A stretch of DNA of 64,000 nt from Desulfomonile sp963700305 (lineage in GTDB: Bacteria > Desulfobacterota > Desulfomonilia > Desulfomonilales > Desulfomonilaceae): positions 186,001 through 250,000 of the forward strand of contig CAVOXB010000001.1 in the NCBI GenBank assembly GCA_963700305.1, given 5' to 3'. A program made the position numbers and the translations under genes. Of this stretch, positions 47,469 to 56,324 are shown in pieces (within the stretch, counting starts at the first letter, position 1; each line of letters opens with the position of its first letter). The notes under the pieces are model-generated. The model did not search any database. It saw only the letters and a program-made list of their open reading frames with translations, and was not told the DNA's origin.

Positions 47469-48580
47469 ATGACCAAGGATAAGGATCAAAGCTCTGAATT
47501 GGGGAATCTCACGGCCGTACCTGCAGAATCCAACATTCTGAACCCCGCCCGTATCTATGAAGTTTCGCGGGAGACTCGATGCCTCGATCCTACTGAGCTG
47601 GCAATGTTGGAACAGTCCTTCCGCTCGTGGGCAGAGGATCCTGTACGAGCAGACTTGCGCCGTCCAGAAAACGTATTGTGCTGATATTTCTTTTGATTCG
47701 TTATACTGGCGCACGGCTCAATGAAGTATTGGGCCTTGATCTTAGCAAGAACATCGATGTGGCCAGACGAGTTGTCCGCTATGGTGATGTCGCGATGGAA
47801 GGCGGCCCTCAGCGTGAGGTACAGATTTCATCCGAATTGATGTCCGAAATACAGGACGCGATGAATGATCCCGCGGTCGCAGGAGAGACCGGTTTCTCGT
47901 TGAAGGTGGACGCAGGGCATGTCAGACGCAAGTTCTATGAAAGATCTGTGGCCTGCGGTTTTGCACAGGACCTTGGTTCCCCCAATGCCATTCGTCGTGC
48001 GCGGGCAATCGAGCTTATGCAGTGCAACATGCCGTTGCCGGTAGTCCAAAGGGTCCTCGGTCATTCGACTCCCAACCTCACAGCATCTTTGGTCGCTTTT
48101 TCCGACGAAGACATCCATGAGGTGGAGCGGCATTTCATCGAAAAGGAAAGCAGAAGGAAAACAAGTGCCAGGAACACGTTTTTCGGCAAAATCAGCACAA
48201 TACTGGAGGGAGACATCCAGTCCCAGGTCGAACTTGTCACCGTTGGGGGCGACATCGTGACCACAGTGATTACAAACAACAGCCTCAAAAGGCTGGGAAT
48301 CAAAGTAGGATCATTGATAACTGCCGAGGTAAAAGCTCCCTGGGTAATATTGCAGAAAGCAAAGACAAAGCCATTGTGCACTGCAGAGAATATGTTTCAC
48401 GGTCAGGTCACTCAAATAGTCCGGGGAAAACTTACAACCGAATTTACTGTTCGAATCCAGGATGGGACAGACTTGTGTTCCCTCGTGACCGAAGAGAGCA
48501 GGCGCAAGCTCGGAATCAAAGAAAAAGATGATGTCTGGGTAGTATTTAACAGCTTTGCCGTGATTTTGCGTGTTGATTAG
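47469..48580 (+). pseudogene. TunR-like tungstate/molybdate regulator (integrase-like fold plus two MOP domains), one frameshift
   Basis: Joined about 370 aa. ATG 47469 follows AGAAGGGA. The first frame ends near residue 65; a slip near 47,660 leads to SRKRIVLIFLLIRYTGARLN, a tyrosine-recombinase core-like domain. It keeps TGARLNEVL and LGHSTPNLTASLVAFS, but the nucleophile Tyr position after LGHS is not Tyr, so it is not expected to recombine DNA. Two MOP/TOBE domains follow (NTFFGKISTILEGDIQSQVE; NMFHGQVTQIVRGKLTTEFT), which bind oxyanions. This order matches TunR, the tungstate-responsive regulator of sulfate reducers. No tungstate transporter is in the window. Confidence 0.8.
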
Positions 48581-48679
48581 ATCGAGATACCGTACACGCC
48601 TGGCGGATAGTGCCCCTGTTCGTCTCCTGCAGTTAAGCTCCTATAAGAGATGGTATACAAATTGCCAAAAGTTTTATCC

Positions 48680-48960
48680 AGTTTCCGGGGAGGGCGACCC
48701 GTCACCCCGAACTTGATCCCAAGGCTGTTGACTTAAGCCGTCAATCCACGAACGCAGACCGCCTGTCTTCATTCCGTCGGAAGCCGGAATCCAGGTTTTT
48801 CAATGCAGCGAAACGCTAATACTGGACCCCGACGTTCGTCGGGGTGACGATCACACCTGCGGCGTGATCCGGGGAATTAATCCGATTCAACAGCATTGAG
48901 ACTTGATCCGGGGTCCGATTCTGGATTCCTGGCTTCGCAGGAATGACGAGGAAACAGACA
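48680..48960. repeat. Cluster of dispersed-repeat fragments with perfect hairpin
   Basis: The intergenic stretch contains GGAAGCCGGAATCCAGG and GGATTCCTGGCTTCGCAGG, which are partly inverse copies, and a perfect hairpin CCCCGACG-TT-CGTCGGGG at 48827-48844. The phrase CTGTTGACTTAAG recurs at about 58,522. Typical of mobile or dispersed intergenic repeats; no gene here. Confidence 0.6.
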
Positions 48961-50318
48961 CTATTTTTGGCCACTGCTATAATCTCCTGTAGACAACTTT
49001 CTCAGATTTGTCATGTTTTGAACCAGCCGCCGATCACTCAACTGAAGGGCCTTTTGGTCGAGCCTCCCACGCTGATCGGCTTGGAGCAAAGCATACATCA
49101 CACGATAATACTGATCAGGATCATAGCTGATCAGGATCAAATCAACCCCTGCATTCAAGGCATCGATGCTCCCGTTGTCCATGCCGATCTTGCTGCGGTA
49201 GACTGCAAGCATGCTGAAATTGTCTGTGATCAGCACGCCATCGTGCTTCCATTCGCCACGTAAAAGGCCAGCGATTACAGGAGGCGACATCGAGACTGGC
49301 CGATCACTGTCTACAGCTGTTAATCTCGCATGACCAAGCATGGTGAAAGCTTTGCTCTGCGCCATCATTGTGCGGAACGGCACCCAATCGGTCTTTGTCA
49401 GCTCTGCCACGGAAGTTGTAAGGCTAGCATGATCGAGGTGGGTGTCCTCAAATACTCTGCCCAAACCTGGAAAATGCTTCAGTGTACATCGGACGCCTGC
49501 CTTTTCCAATTCGGCGCAGTACCATTCAGCCACCTGAGCCACGACTGTAGGATCGCCTGAAATGGCCCTCTCAAAAATCCGTGAATATCGATCGTTAGGA
49601 TTAACGATCTGATGGTTCAAATCCACCACCGGAGCGAAATTCAGATTAACTCCGAGCTCTGCGAGTTCCAGCCCCTGTTTGGTTGCAAAATGTCGGACCC
49701 CTTGTTTGAGTTGGGCAATGTCCGTATTGCGTTTCACAATTTCCGCAAGTGACGCTAGGCGGGTCAGCGGCGGAGACAATCGGGAGACCATACCGCCTTC
49801 CTGATCCGTAGCTATCCACAGAGGCGCTAGGCCCTGTTCTTTTCGTACGTTTTGAAAGGATCGGATTTCTTTTTGGATCTCGGTAAAACTTTTGCCGTTA
49901 ACGTTACTGGTCGTAACGAAGATACCGGCGATAGCCTTTAGTTTGATCAGTTCCCGAACTTCCTCAAGACTTCGATAGCCGACGATAAAATGTCGCCCCA
50001 GCTTTTCCAATCGAGCGGGATCTGCGCGCAGGACCTGGTGGCGTACCTGCGGAAGTGGGCTTCCAAAGTCAGAGTGGTAATCAACACCGCAACGGCTGTT
50101 ATCAATCCAAACGTGCTTATTGTCTTGAGCACTCGCTGTCCGGGACGCGAAGTTCGCAATATCCAGATTTCGCCGATGACAACAATCACCGGCAAAGCAA
50201 CCATTCCCGCGAGCAACAAATGGCGGACGCTCGGGAGAAAGGGGGCTCGCCAATCCCAGGAGACAGGCACAAGGGCAAGGACTATCAGGAGCTGCAAAAC
50301 GGCCAATATCAGTTTCAT
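48961..50318 (-). pseudogene. Membrane-anchored glycoside hydrolase family 3 (NagZ-like), one frameshift
   Basis: Joined about 450 aa. The N-terminus (MKLILAVLQLLIVLALVPVS and two further helices) anchors the protein. After a slip near 50,080 the GH3 domain reads LGRHFIVGYRSLEEVRELIK, WIATDQEGGMVSRLSPPLTR, NLNFAPVVDLNHQ, TLKHFPGLGRV and VLITDNFSMLAV, where the Asp of TDN is the expected nucleophile. The family removes N-acetylglucosamine from muropeptides or glycans. NagZ is usually cytoplasmic; the anchor suggests an envelope location. Confidence 0.8.
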
Positions 50319-50469
50319 TGTTACAACTGTTCAGTCTGGGTCTTGGCACATCTTAATAACCAATGCGGTTCGATTTGACCACAGGGAAACCCGCGCACCA
50401 CAATCATAATCCTGGGAAAAGACTTGGCGGATGCGGTGACCAACGGGAACCGCATCAATCACATCGGAT

Positions 50470-50841
50470 CTAATGCTGTACGATAAGCACTTTGCTTACG
50501 CGGTCGTGATCATCAAAGTAAATATCAAGAGAGTCGTAATCGATTCGGAATCCGCTCCACATGCCGAGGCCATAACTAAGGAAATCCGGCCGCAATTTGT
50601 TCCGCTCGCTCATCATGTCTGGTTCGCTGAGGATGGCTAGTACTTCAGCCTTGGTCGGTTTCTCCTGAAGAAGACGTTTCCGAAGGTCTGCGGCCATCGG
50701 TCCCCGTGGATTATCGGGATTGTCACTGTTTCGGTTTTCGATCCAGACCGCGCGGTTAAAACTACCGTTACAATGCGGATCCGGAAGAATGAAAAGCAAA
50801 AAAGCATGAAGAAATACAAAAATCCAAAAGAAACTAGCCAC
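50470..50841 (-). CDS. Hypothetical exported/anchored protein, SmpA-like repeat
   Basis: 123 aa. One N-terminal hydrophobic segment (ASFFWIFVFLHAFLLFILP) is followed by a soluble domain with KRLLQEKPTKAEVLAILSEP and FRIDYDSLDIYFDDHDRVSK. The pattern 'helix, turn, AEVLxxLGxP, then a strand reading a variable back' resembles BamE/SmpA-fold proteins, but this is weak. Function unknown. Confidence 0.5.
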   Translation of the reverse strand: MASFFWIFVFLHAFLLFILPDPHCNGSFNRAVWIENRNSDNPDNPRGPMAADLRKRLLQEKPTKAEVLAILSEPDMMSERNKLRPDFLSYGLGMWSGFRIDYDSLDIYFDDHDRVSKVLIVQH

Positions 50842-50950
50842 TCCTGTAAGGGTATACTTGATCCCCTTTGGAAGTTTTGGCGTATTATCTCATGTCGATC
50901 TATTGATACACAAATAGCCGTAAATCAATGTTGAAAAGGTAATTCCCCAA

Positions 50951-51981
50951 TTTGGGGTATGCACTTTAGTCAGGTGACCACAATATGTTGTGGTCACTGT
51001 TTTGAGTTCTCTTTGCCTTGATTCCCTATAAGCGATCTGTATGTTCTCGGTTCTCCGACGACCGCTTGTTGAACCAATCGGAAGAACAGCTTGCCTCTTT
51101 GTCGTGAAGTTCGCCGGTTGAATCGGAACGTAAATTCGTCGAGGTAGTAATCGAGATGCTTGTGGCTTACTGCGCCATGATGAGTACCCAAGAGCCAACG
51201 CTTCAAGAGCGATATGGCGCGGTGAACGCGTGGAAGGAGTTCGGTAGCGGCATGCTTTCTGCCGCGCAGCGGAGTCACTTCGTGCACATAGCCCTTTTGG
51301 TCCAAGCCGCGGTATCCGCTCCATCCGTCTGTGTGCAGCACGCTGCCCTTTTCAATGGCACCGGTGACGAAGCCGTGTAACTCCTTGCCGGATGCGGAGT
51401 CTATCCGACGCATCCGTATCATTCCCGTGGCCTTGCCAGCCTCTTCCGCAGCAACGACGATTAGGGCTTTGCTACAGACTTGCCTTCCACAGAGCCCCTC
51501 TTCTAGACCCCCCAGATAGGTCTCGTCCACTTCAACACTTCCGGACAGCCGGTCTCGGTCTGGTCTCACCATCACGCGGCGTAGCTTGTGAAGCCATGCC
51601 CAAGCAGTCCTGTAACTCCCCAGTCCGAGCATCTCCTGCAGGCTCACTGCACTCATCCCTGTTCGTGGGCAAGTCACCCACCACATAGCTCGAAACCACA
51701 GGGTGAGAGGCTTACGGGTGTCATGGAAGATCGTACCAGCAGTGACGGAGCACTGATATCCACAATACCCGCATTCGAACAGACTCTTGCCAATCGGCCA
51801 AGCCCTGCCATGCCCACAGCGAGGACACCGAAAACCTTCTGGCCAGCGGCGTCGGAACAGGTAATCACGGCACTGCTCCTCTGTCGAGAAACGGGCTTCG
51901 AACTCTGCCAATGACCTGGGGTAGTCTTCCATGGGCCAAAACACTATATGTTGTGGCTCCCTTAGTCAAGTGCATACCCCC
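50951..51981 (-). mobile_element. IS1595-family insertion sequence with target duplication
   Basis: Terminal inverted repeats: left GGGGTATGCACTTTAGTCAG (from 50954) and right, read inward, GGGGGTATGCACTTGACTAA, then CCACAATATGTTGTGG/CCACAACATATAG inside. Direct repeats ATTCCCCAA lie at 50942-50950 and 51982-51990; IS1595 elements normally make 8-bp duplications, so one of the nine bases is likely chance. About 1.03 kb. Confidence 0.88.
50994..51932 (-). CDS. IS1595-family transposase
   Basis: 312 aa from ATG 51932 (a GTG 12 bases upstream is possible). Zinc ribbon: GFRCPRCGHGRAW ... FECGYCGYQ (residues ~35-65). ISXO2-like DDE domain: SGSVEVDETYLGGLEEG (Asp), GSVLHTDGWSGYRGLDQKGY (Asp), and the late FRFNRRTSRQRGKLFFRLV region. 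Complete, no frame damage, so the element may still be mobile. Confidence 0.93.
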   Translation of the reverse strand: MEDYPRSLAEFEARFSTEEQCRDYLFRRRWPEGFRCPRCGHGRAWPIGKSLFECGYCGYQCSVTAGTIFHDTRKPLTLWFRAMWWVTCPRTGMSAVSLQEMLGLGSYRTAWAWLHKLRRVMVRPDRDRLSGSVEVDETYLGGLEEGLCGRQVCSKALIVVAAEEAGKATGMIRMRRIDSASGKELHGFVTGAIEKGSVLHTDGWSGYRGLDQKGYVHEVTPLRGRKHAATELLPRVHRAISLLKRWLLGTHHGAVSHKHLDYYLDEFTFRFNRRTSRQRGKLFFRLVQQAVVGEPRTYRSLIGNQGKENSKQ

Positions 51982-52357
51982 ATTCCCCAAATTAGAAATG
52001 CGCATAACGAAACATAGATATGAGGAGAGATGGATTGAGAAGTCAAGTAAGAAGGGAGAATCATTTTGAGCAGAATCGCCAAAGGCAATGCTACACGCCA
52101 ATAGAGAATTTGCAAGAATCTGTCAGAATCAAAAACAAACAATAGTATGCTCAGAGCCAAACTGACGCAAAATCCCAATGATAAGCTTATTGCCAAACGC
52201 TTCATTATATCCTCCTAATTCGGGCGAAGTCTGTCATCGGATGCTATGATCAGGGTAACCACATTCTCGCAAGCGATGCGGTTCGCTTCGCTCACCGCAT
52301 CCTACCTGGTAGAAAATTCTAATAACAAGGAACATGACCGATTCGGAGAAAAGCTGC

Positions 52358-53584
52358 CTACGAAGAGGGCTGCGTCTTCAAAGGTTTGTCCTCTTGTAGA
52401 AGCGTACGCTCCTTTTTGAACACATCGTCCCAGTCGAGACGACCCGTGATTTGCATCATTATGAAAAGTGTTGCAACGCATAGGATTGTTATTGTCAGGC
52501 CGGTATACCCCTTGAAGAAAAAGCTATACGAAAAAAGCACCAGATACACGAATTGAGAAATTCCGATTTCAAGAAAAGCAAATCGTGGCCCTACGACAAG
52601 ACGCATGTAAGAAATCATCAGGGTGACCGAAACAATCGAAGCAATAATGAAAGACACGTGAACTGAGAAATGATCCACCATATATGCCAGTAGCAGATGG
52701 AAACTGAAAAAAGCGGCCCCAATAAAGAAATAGTTCATCGGGTGAATTCTGATCTGCCGCACCGTGGTTATGACAAAAAGCAAGAAAAAGAAAAGAAACA
52801 GGGAAATTGGGGCCGCATAACTTACTTGGCTGACCCACGGCCCGGGGTTGAGCTTGTGCGGCATCGCCATCCCGATTTTTGCGCTGCTCAATAGGTTCGT
52901 ATATGCCCACTGCAGTTTCCATCCTTTAGACGTTCTCTCTTTTCTGGTTGGAGAGATGCTGTTTTCTGGAAAATCAACCTGGTCAAAGTCCGTGTTCATG
53001 GTGAGTGAGAAATTCTTGACTTGGTTGACCCCTTTGCCAAAATCGTACCACCATTCATCCATACCGTTTGTCGCATAATGGATCTCCAAGGACTCGGTCT
53101 GTCCTGGAGCCAAAGACATGTCTCTGGTGAGCTTGCCGTTACGGATGGGAAGATCTTGAATATTCTTCCCGGCCAAAAGTAGTCTTACATCATCATAAAT
53201 TGCCTTTTCAGAAGGGAAGCAGAAAACAAAGTTGATTTTCTTCCAAGTCTCCGTTGGGTTCGTGATTTGATACCGGCCTTCGAATTTCACGCGATACGTT
53301 GAATACCAGAGCAGGCCTTTTTGACGATGCTCGAGGTTCAGATCGACAGTAAGGTCGCTTGACTGAAGACATGTACAATCCTGGCAATTCGGCTCGTGCT
53401 CGCCAGAAGTGAAGAACGTCGCGGGAGCCATCTGTTTTTGCTTTGTTCCCCAGAGTTCCCCCACGGAGCCACGCAACCCGTAGTCGGATTCCTTAGTGCG
53501 CTGGTCGACAGTTACAGCAAGGCCAATCCAAATAGCTGCCGTGCAAAGATAAATGAAAACGATAGGAGCAATACGCTTAGTCAT
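52358..53584 (-). CDS. creD: CreD-family inner membrane protein
   Basis: 408 aa. ATG 53584 is chosen for AGGAGGTTGAG upstream. One N-terminal helix, a large extracytoplasmic domain (~35-285) with LLWYSTYRVKFEGRYQITNP and WWYDFGKGVNQVKNFSLTMN, then about five C-terminal helices (PISLFLFFFLLFVITTVRQI, HPMNYFFIGAAFFSFHLLLA). This is the pattern of 'cell envelope integrity/CreD-like' proteins. Divergent from an OmpR-type regulator and kinase, the same company as E. coli creBCD. The match to CreD is at family level. Confidence 0.75.
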   Translation of the reverse strand: MTKRIAPIVFIYLCTAAIWIGLAVTVDQRTKESDYGLRGSVGELWGTKQKQMAPATFFTSGEHEPNCQDCTCLQSSDLTVDLNLEHRQKGLLWYSTYRVKFEGRYQITNPTETWKKINFVFCFPSEKAIYDDVRLLLAGKNIQDLPIRNGKLTRDMSLAPGQTESLEIHYATNGMDEWWYDFGKGVNQVKNFSLTMNTDFDQVDFPENSISPTRKERTSKGWKLQWAYTNLLSSAKIGMAMPHKLNPGPWVSQVSYAAPISLFLFFFLLFVITTVRQIRIHPMNYFFIGAAFFSFHLLLAYMVDHFSVHVSFIIASIVSVTLMISYMRLVVGPRFAFLEIGISQFVYLVLFSYSFFFKGYTGLTITILCVATLFIMMQITGRLDWDDVFKKERTLLQEDKPLKTQPSS

Positions 53585-53826
53585 CTCAACCTCCTGTTTA
53601 GTGGCACTCCCCCCGGTCGTTGGAATAAGCATGACATCGGCTCGTGCAATGGTGATGGCAGAGATGAGGAGGGTTCGTGGAATTTTTGTGCAAATTCGGT
53701 GCAATTATCAGAAGCCAAGTAAGAGATGAACCTTGAGACAATGGTCCCATTCGGGTATCTTAGGCCTGATTACAGATACTGAAATGTCTCCTCCTATGTT
53801 GGCCAGGGATTTCCAACGGAACGATC

Positions 53827-54555
53827 ATGAGTAAATCGCTCCTGATACTCATTGCCGACGATGATCCTCATATCCGGGAAGTGGTTCGGTTTGCTCTCGA
53901 AAAAGCAGGCTTCCGCACTGCTCAAGCCGTCGATGGGAGAGACGCTCTCGAGCAATTCCGTTCTCTGGGGCCCGATCTAGTGGTTTTGGACATTCTCATG
54001 CCGGAGATGGGTGGAACCGAGGTATGCCGGCAAATTCGAGCTCATTCTGCTACCCCCATAATTTTTCTGTCTTCGCGCGACGAGGAAATGGATCGCATAA
54101 TCGGATTAGAACTCGGTGGTGATGATTATGTCACCAAGCCTTTCAGCCCGAGGGAACTTGTAGCCAGAGTCAGAGCAGTGTTGAGAAGGGCTGAGAACGT
54201 CCTGACTATTGCGAGCCAATCCGACAAAAGACCCGGTCCGGAAAAGATAGTCCGGCATGGCTGTCTGGAACTGGACCTGGACCGCTTCGAGGCGCATTGG
54301 GATGGGAAACTGGTGGTGCTTACGGTCACAGAATTCGGCATAATCCGGACGCTCCTGAGCTATCCCGGCAAGGTATTTACACGGGACGAATTGATTTCCA
54401 CTGCGTACACATACGATAACATCGTGACCGACCGGACCATTGATAGCCATATTCGCAGGGTTCGCCAGAAATTTTCCAAAGCTGGCGTGGATCCTATAGA
54501 GACTGTGCATGGTCTTGGATACCGATTAGGTCCATGCGGTGAAAAATGCGAATGA
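53827..54555 (+). CDS. OmpR/PhoB-type response regulator (CreB-like position)
   Basis: 242 aa. Receiver domain 1-120: LIADDDPHIREVVRFALEKA, phospho-Asp55 (VVLDILMPEMGG), Lys in DDYVTKPFSPRELVARVRAV. Winged helix ~140-238: LELDLDRFEAHWDGKLVVLT, EFGIIRTLLSYPGKVFTRDE, DRTIDSHIRRVRQKF, GLGYRLG. Overlaps the kinase gene by 10 bases. Likely controls the divergent CreD-family gene. Confidence 0.93.
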   Translation: MSKSLLILIADDDPHIREVVRFALEKAGFRTAQAVDGRDALEQFRSLGPDLVVLDILMPEMGGTEVCRQIRAHSATPIIFLSSRDEEMDRIIGLELGGDDYVTKPFSPRELVARVRAVLRRAENVLTIASQSDKRPGPEKIVRHGCLELDLDRFEAHWDGKLVVLTVTEFGIIRTLLSYPGKVFTRDELISTAYTYDNIVTDRTIDSHIRRVRQKFSKAGVDPIETVHGLGYRLGPCGEKCE

Positions 54556-56198
54556 TGCTGTGGCGTCCTCGCCTTGCAGGCGTGCTGTTTGCGGTCAATC
54601 TGCTGATACTCCTTTTGCCGCTGGTCGGGATAGCGATCCTTCGGCTCTACGAGACTGTGCTGATAAGGCACACCGAATCCGAATTGAATATGCAGGGGGC
54701 ATTTGTTGCATCGATTTATAGGAGCGAATTATTAAAGCATCTCACAAATGAATTCCCGAGTCTTTCCTCATACGGAATTGTGATGCCTGCGGTAAAAGGC
54801 CCCTCAGACAATCCCGGCGAGCCCTGGACGCCGGTTCAAGCATCACTTGATATTGCCAAGGACAAAATTTATCCTCCCGCGCCGGACGCTATTGATCCGG
54901 ATATACGCTCCGATGCCTTGGCTCTATTGGTCGGAGATCAATTAACCCCAATATTATTGAATGCCCACAAGATGACTCTGACAGGAATCAGAGTCATGGA
55001 TTATAACGGGGTGGTTGTGGCATCCACTCGAATGGATCTTGGTAAATCGCTTGCTGCCCAGGAAGAAGTCAGGCGAGCACTTCAAGGCGAGCAAGTCAGT
55101 CTACTCAGACAGCGGGTCGGGGAAGGACCGACTCCTCCCATTGATTCAATCAGCCGCGGCAGCTGGGTGAGGGTTTTCGTGGCTATGCCTGTGATCGAAG
55201 GAGAGAAGGTGCTCGGCGCGGTGTTATTGTCCAGGACGCCCATGGATTTGTCCAAAGCACTCTACAGGAACAGATTCTATCTCCTGGGCGGTGGAGCAGC
55301 AATTCTCTTTGTTATGTGTGTCGTGACAACTCTTACTGCGCTTATGGTGACTAGGCCTACCAAAGCGCTTATTCGCCAGGCACAGGAGGTGACTCGCTGT
55401 GGAAAGGGGTCTGTCGCATCTCCTCTGAAGCATCCGGGAACGTACGAAGTGGATTTGCTGTCTAGGGCATTGACCGAAATGTCGGCCACATTGGAAAAAC
55501 GGGGAGAGTATATACGTACCTTTGCGTCGAACGTGTCTCATGAGTTCAAAACCCCTCTCACCTCTATTCGTGGGACTGTGGAACTGCTGAAGGATCATTT
55601 CGATGACATGTCCCCAGTGGATCGAGATCGTTTTCTCCGTATCCTGGAACAGGATGCAGATCGCCTGAAAAGGCTGGTTCAGAGATTACTGGATCTTGCT
55701 AAAGCCGAAGTGGCGCAGCCGGGAACGGAACGGGCTTCGGTTGCTGAAGCATTCAATCAGGTTGCAGATAGGTTCCTATCTGACGATCTAAGCGTGACTC
55801 TTGACGTTGTGGATGGAATACCAGCCATTCGTATGGCGCCGGAGGTCCTGGAATCTGTTCTTTCTAATCTGGTAGACAATGCCAGACAACACGGAGGCCC
55901 TCGAGTGCACGTTCGTCTCAAGGCGAAACTCATCAAACGTTACGCAAAAGAAGCCGTTGAAATCGTCGTCCAAGATGACGGCCGCGGAGTGTCCGGATCC
56001 GATGTGGACAAAATCTTTAAGCCGTTTTTCACCACCGGCCGCGAGTCCGGAAGCACCGGCCTGGGGCTTTCCATAATTCAGGCACTCATTGTCGCTCATC
56101 ATGGGACCATAGCTTTGCAGGAAAGTAGGGCAGGGGCACGGTTCCGCATAATACTACCCACGGATGATGGAGAACTCATAAAGGATGTCCTTCATTAG
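54546..56198 (+). CDS. Membrane sensor histidine kinase (CreC-like position)
   Basis: 550 aa. Membrane helices at ~10-32 and ~240-262 flank a large periplasmic sensor (Cache-like; GIRVMDYNGVVVASTRMDLG, VRVFVAMPVIEGEKVLGAVL). HAMP follows, HisKA with phospho-His332 (FASNVSHEFKTPLTSIRGTV) and HATPase (LSNLVDNARQHGGPRVHVRL, DDGRGVSGSDVDKIFKPFFT, STGLGLSIIQALIVAHHG). Cognate partner of the overlapping regulator. All catalytic boxes are intact. Confidence 0.92.
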   Translation: MRMMLWRPRLAGVLFAVNLLILLLPLVGIAILRLYETVLIRHTESELNMQGAFVASIYRSELLKHLTNEFPSLSSYGIVMPAVKGPSDNPGEPWTPVQASLDIAKDKIYPPAPDAIDPDIRSDALALLVGDQLTPILLNAHKMTLTGIRVMDYNGVVVASTRMDLGKSLAAQEEVRRALQGEQVSLLRQRVGEGPTPPIDSISRGSWVRVFVAMPVIEGEKVLGAVLLSRTPMDLSKALYRNRFYLLGGGAAILFVMCVVTTLTALMVTRPTKALIRQAQEVTRCGKGSVASPLKHPGTYEVDLLSRALTEMSATLEKRGEYIRTFASNVSHEFKTPLTSIRGTVELLKDHFDDMSPVDRDRFLRILEQDADRLKRLVQRLLDLAKAEVAQPGTERASVAEAFNQVADRFLSDDLSVTLDVVDGIPAIRMAPEVLESVLSNLVDNARQHGGPRVHVRLKAKLIKRYAKEAVEIVVQDDGRGVSGSDVDKIFKPFFTTGRESGSTGLGLSIIQALIVAHHGTIALQESRAGARFRIILPTDDGELIKDVLH

Positions 56199-56324
56199 AA
56201 GCCTTACTAGCCTACCAGGCTGTTGATCGAAGAAACAAGGTGAGTATGTTGCATGCATCCCTGAAAGAGACGTGATACAAACCTCCAATGGTCCGACCCA
56301 TTACCCGCGGTCAAGGAGCAACGT

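Larger units (their letters stand above)
50890..52205 (-). pseudogene. Small membrane protein gene split by the IS1595 element
   Basis: The N-terminal part (52205 down to 51982) reads MKRLAISLSLGFCVSLALSI, LPLAILLKMILPSYLTSQSI, YVSLCAFLIWG. Removing the element and one copy of the 9-base duplication joins it in frame to ITFSTLIYGYLCINRST and a stop at 50890. The restored protein is about 97 aa with roughly three membrane helices; family not recognised. The insertion is clean and probably recent. Confidence 0.75.

Noticed and set aside
47469..48580. Active phage integrase marking an island
   Set aside because: The catalytic Tyr position is not Tyr and two MOP domains follow, so it is a regulator of TunR type.
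48640..48660. Terminator after the TunR-like gene
   Set aside because: No stem of adequate length followed by a T run could be found just downstream of 48,580.
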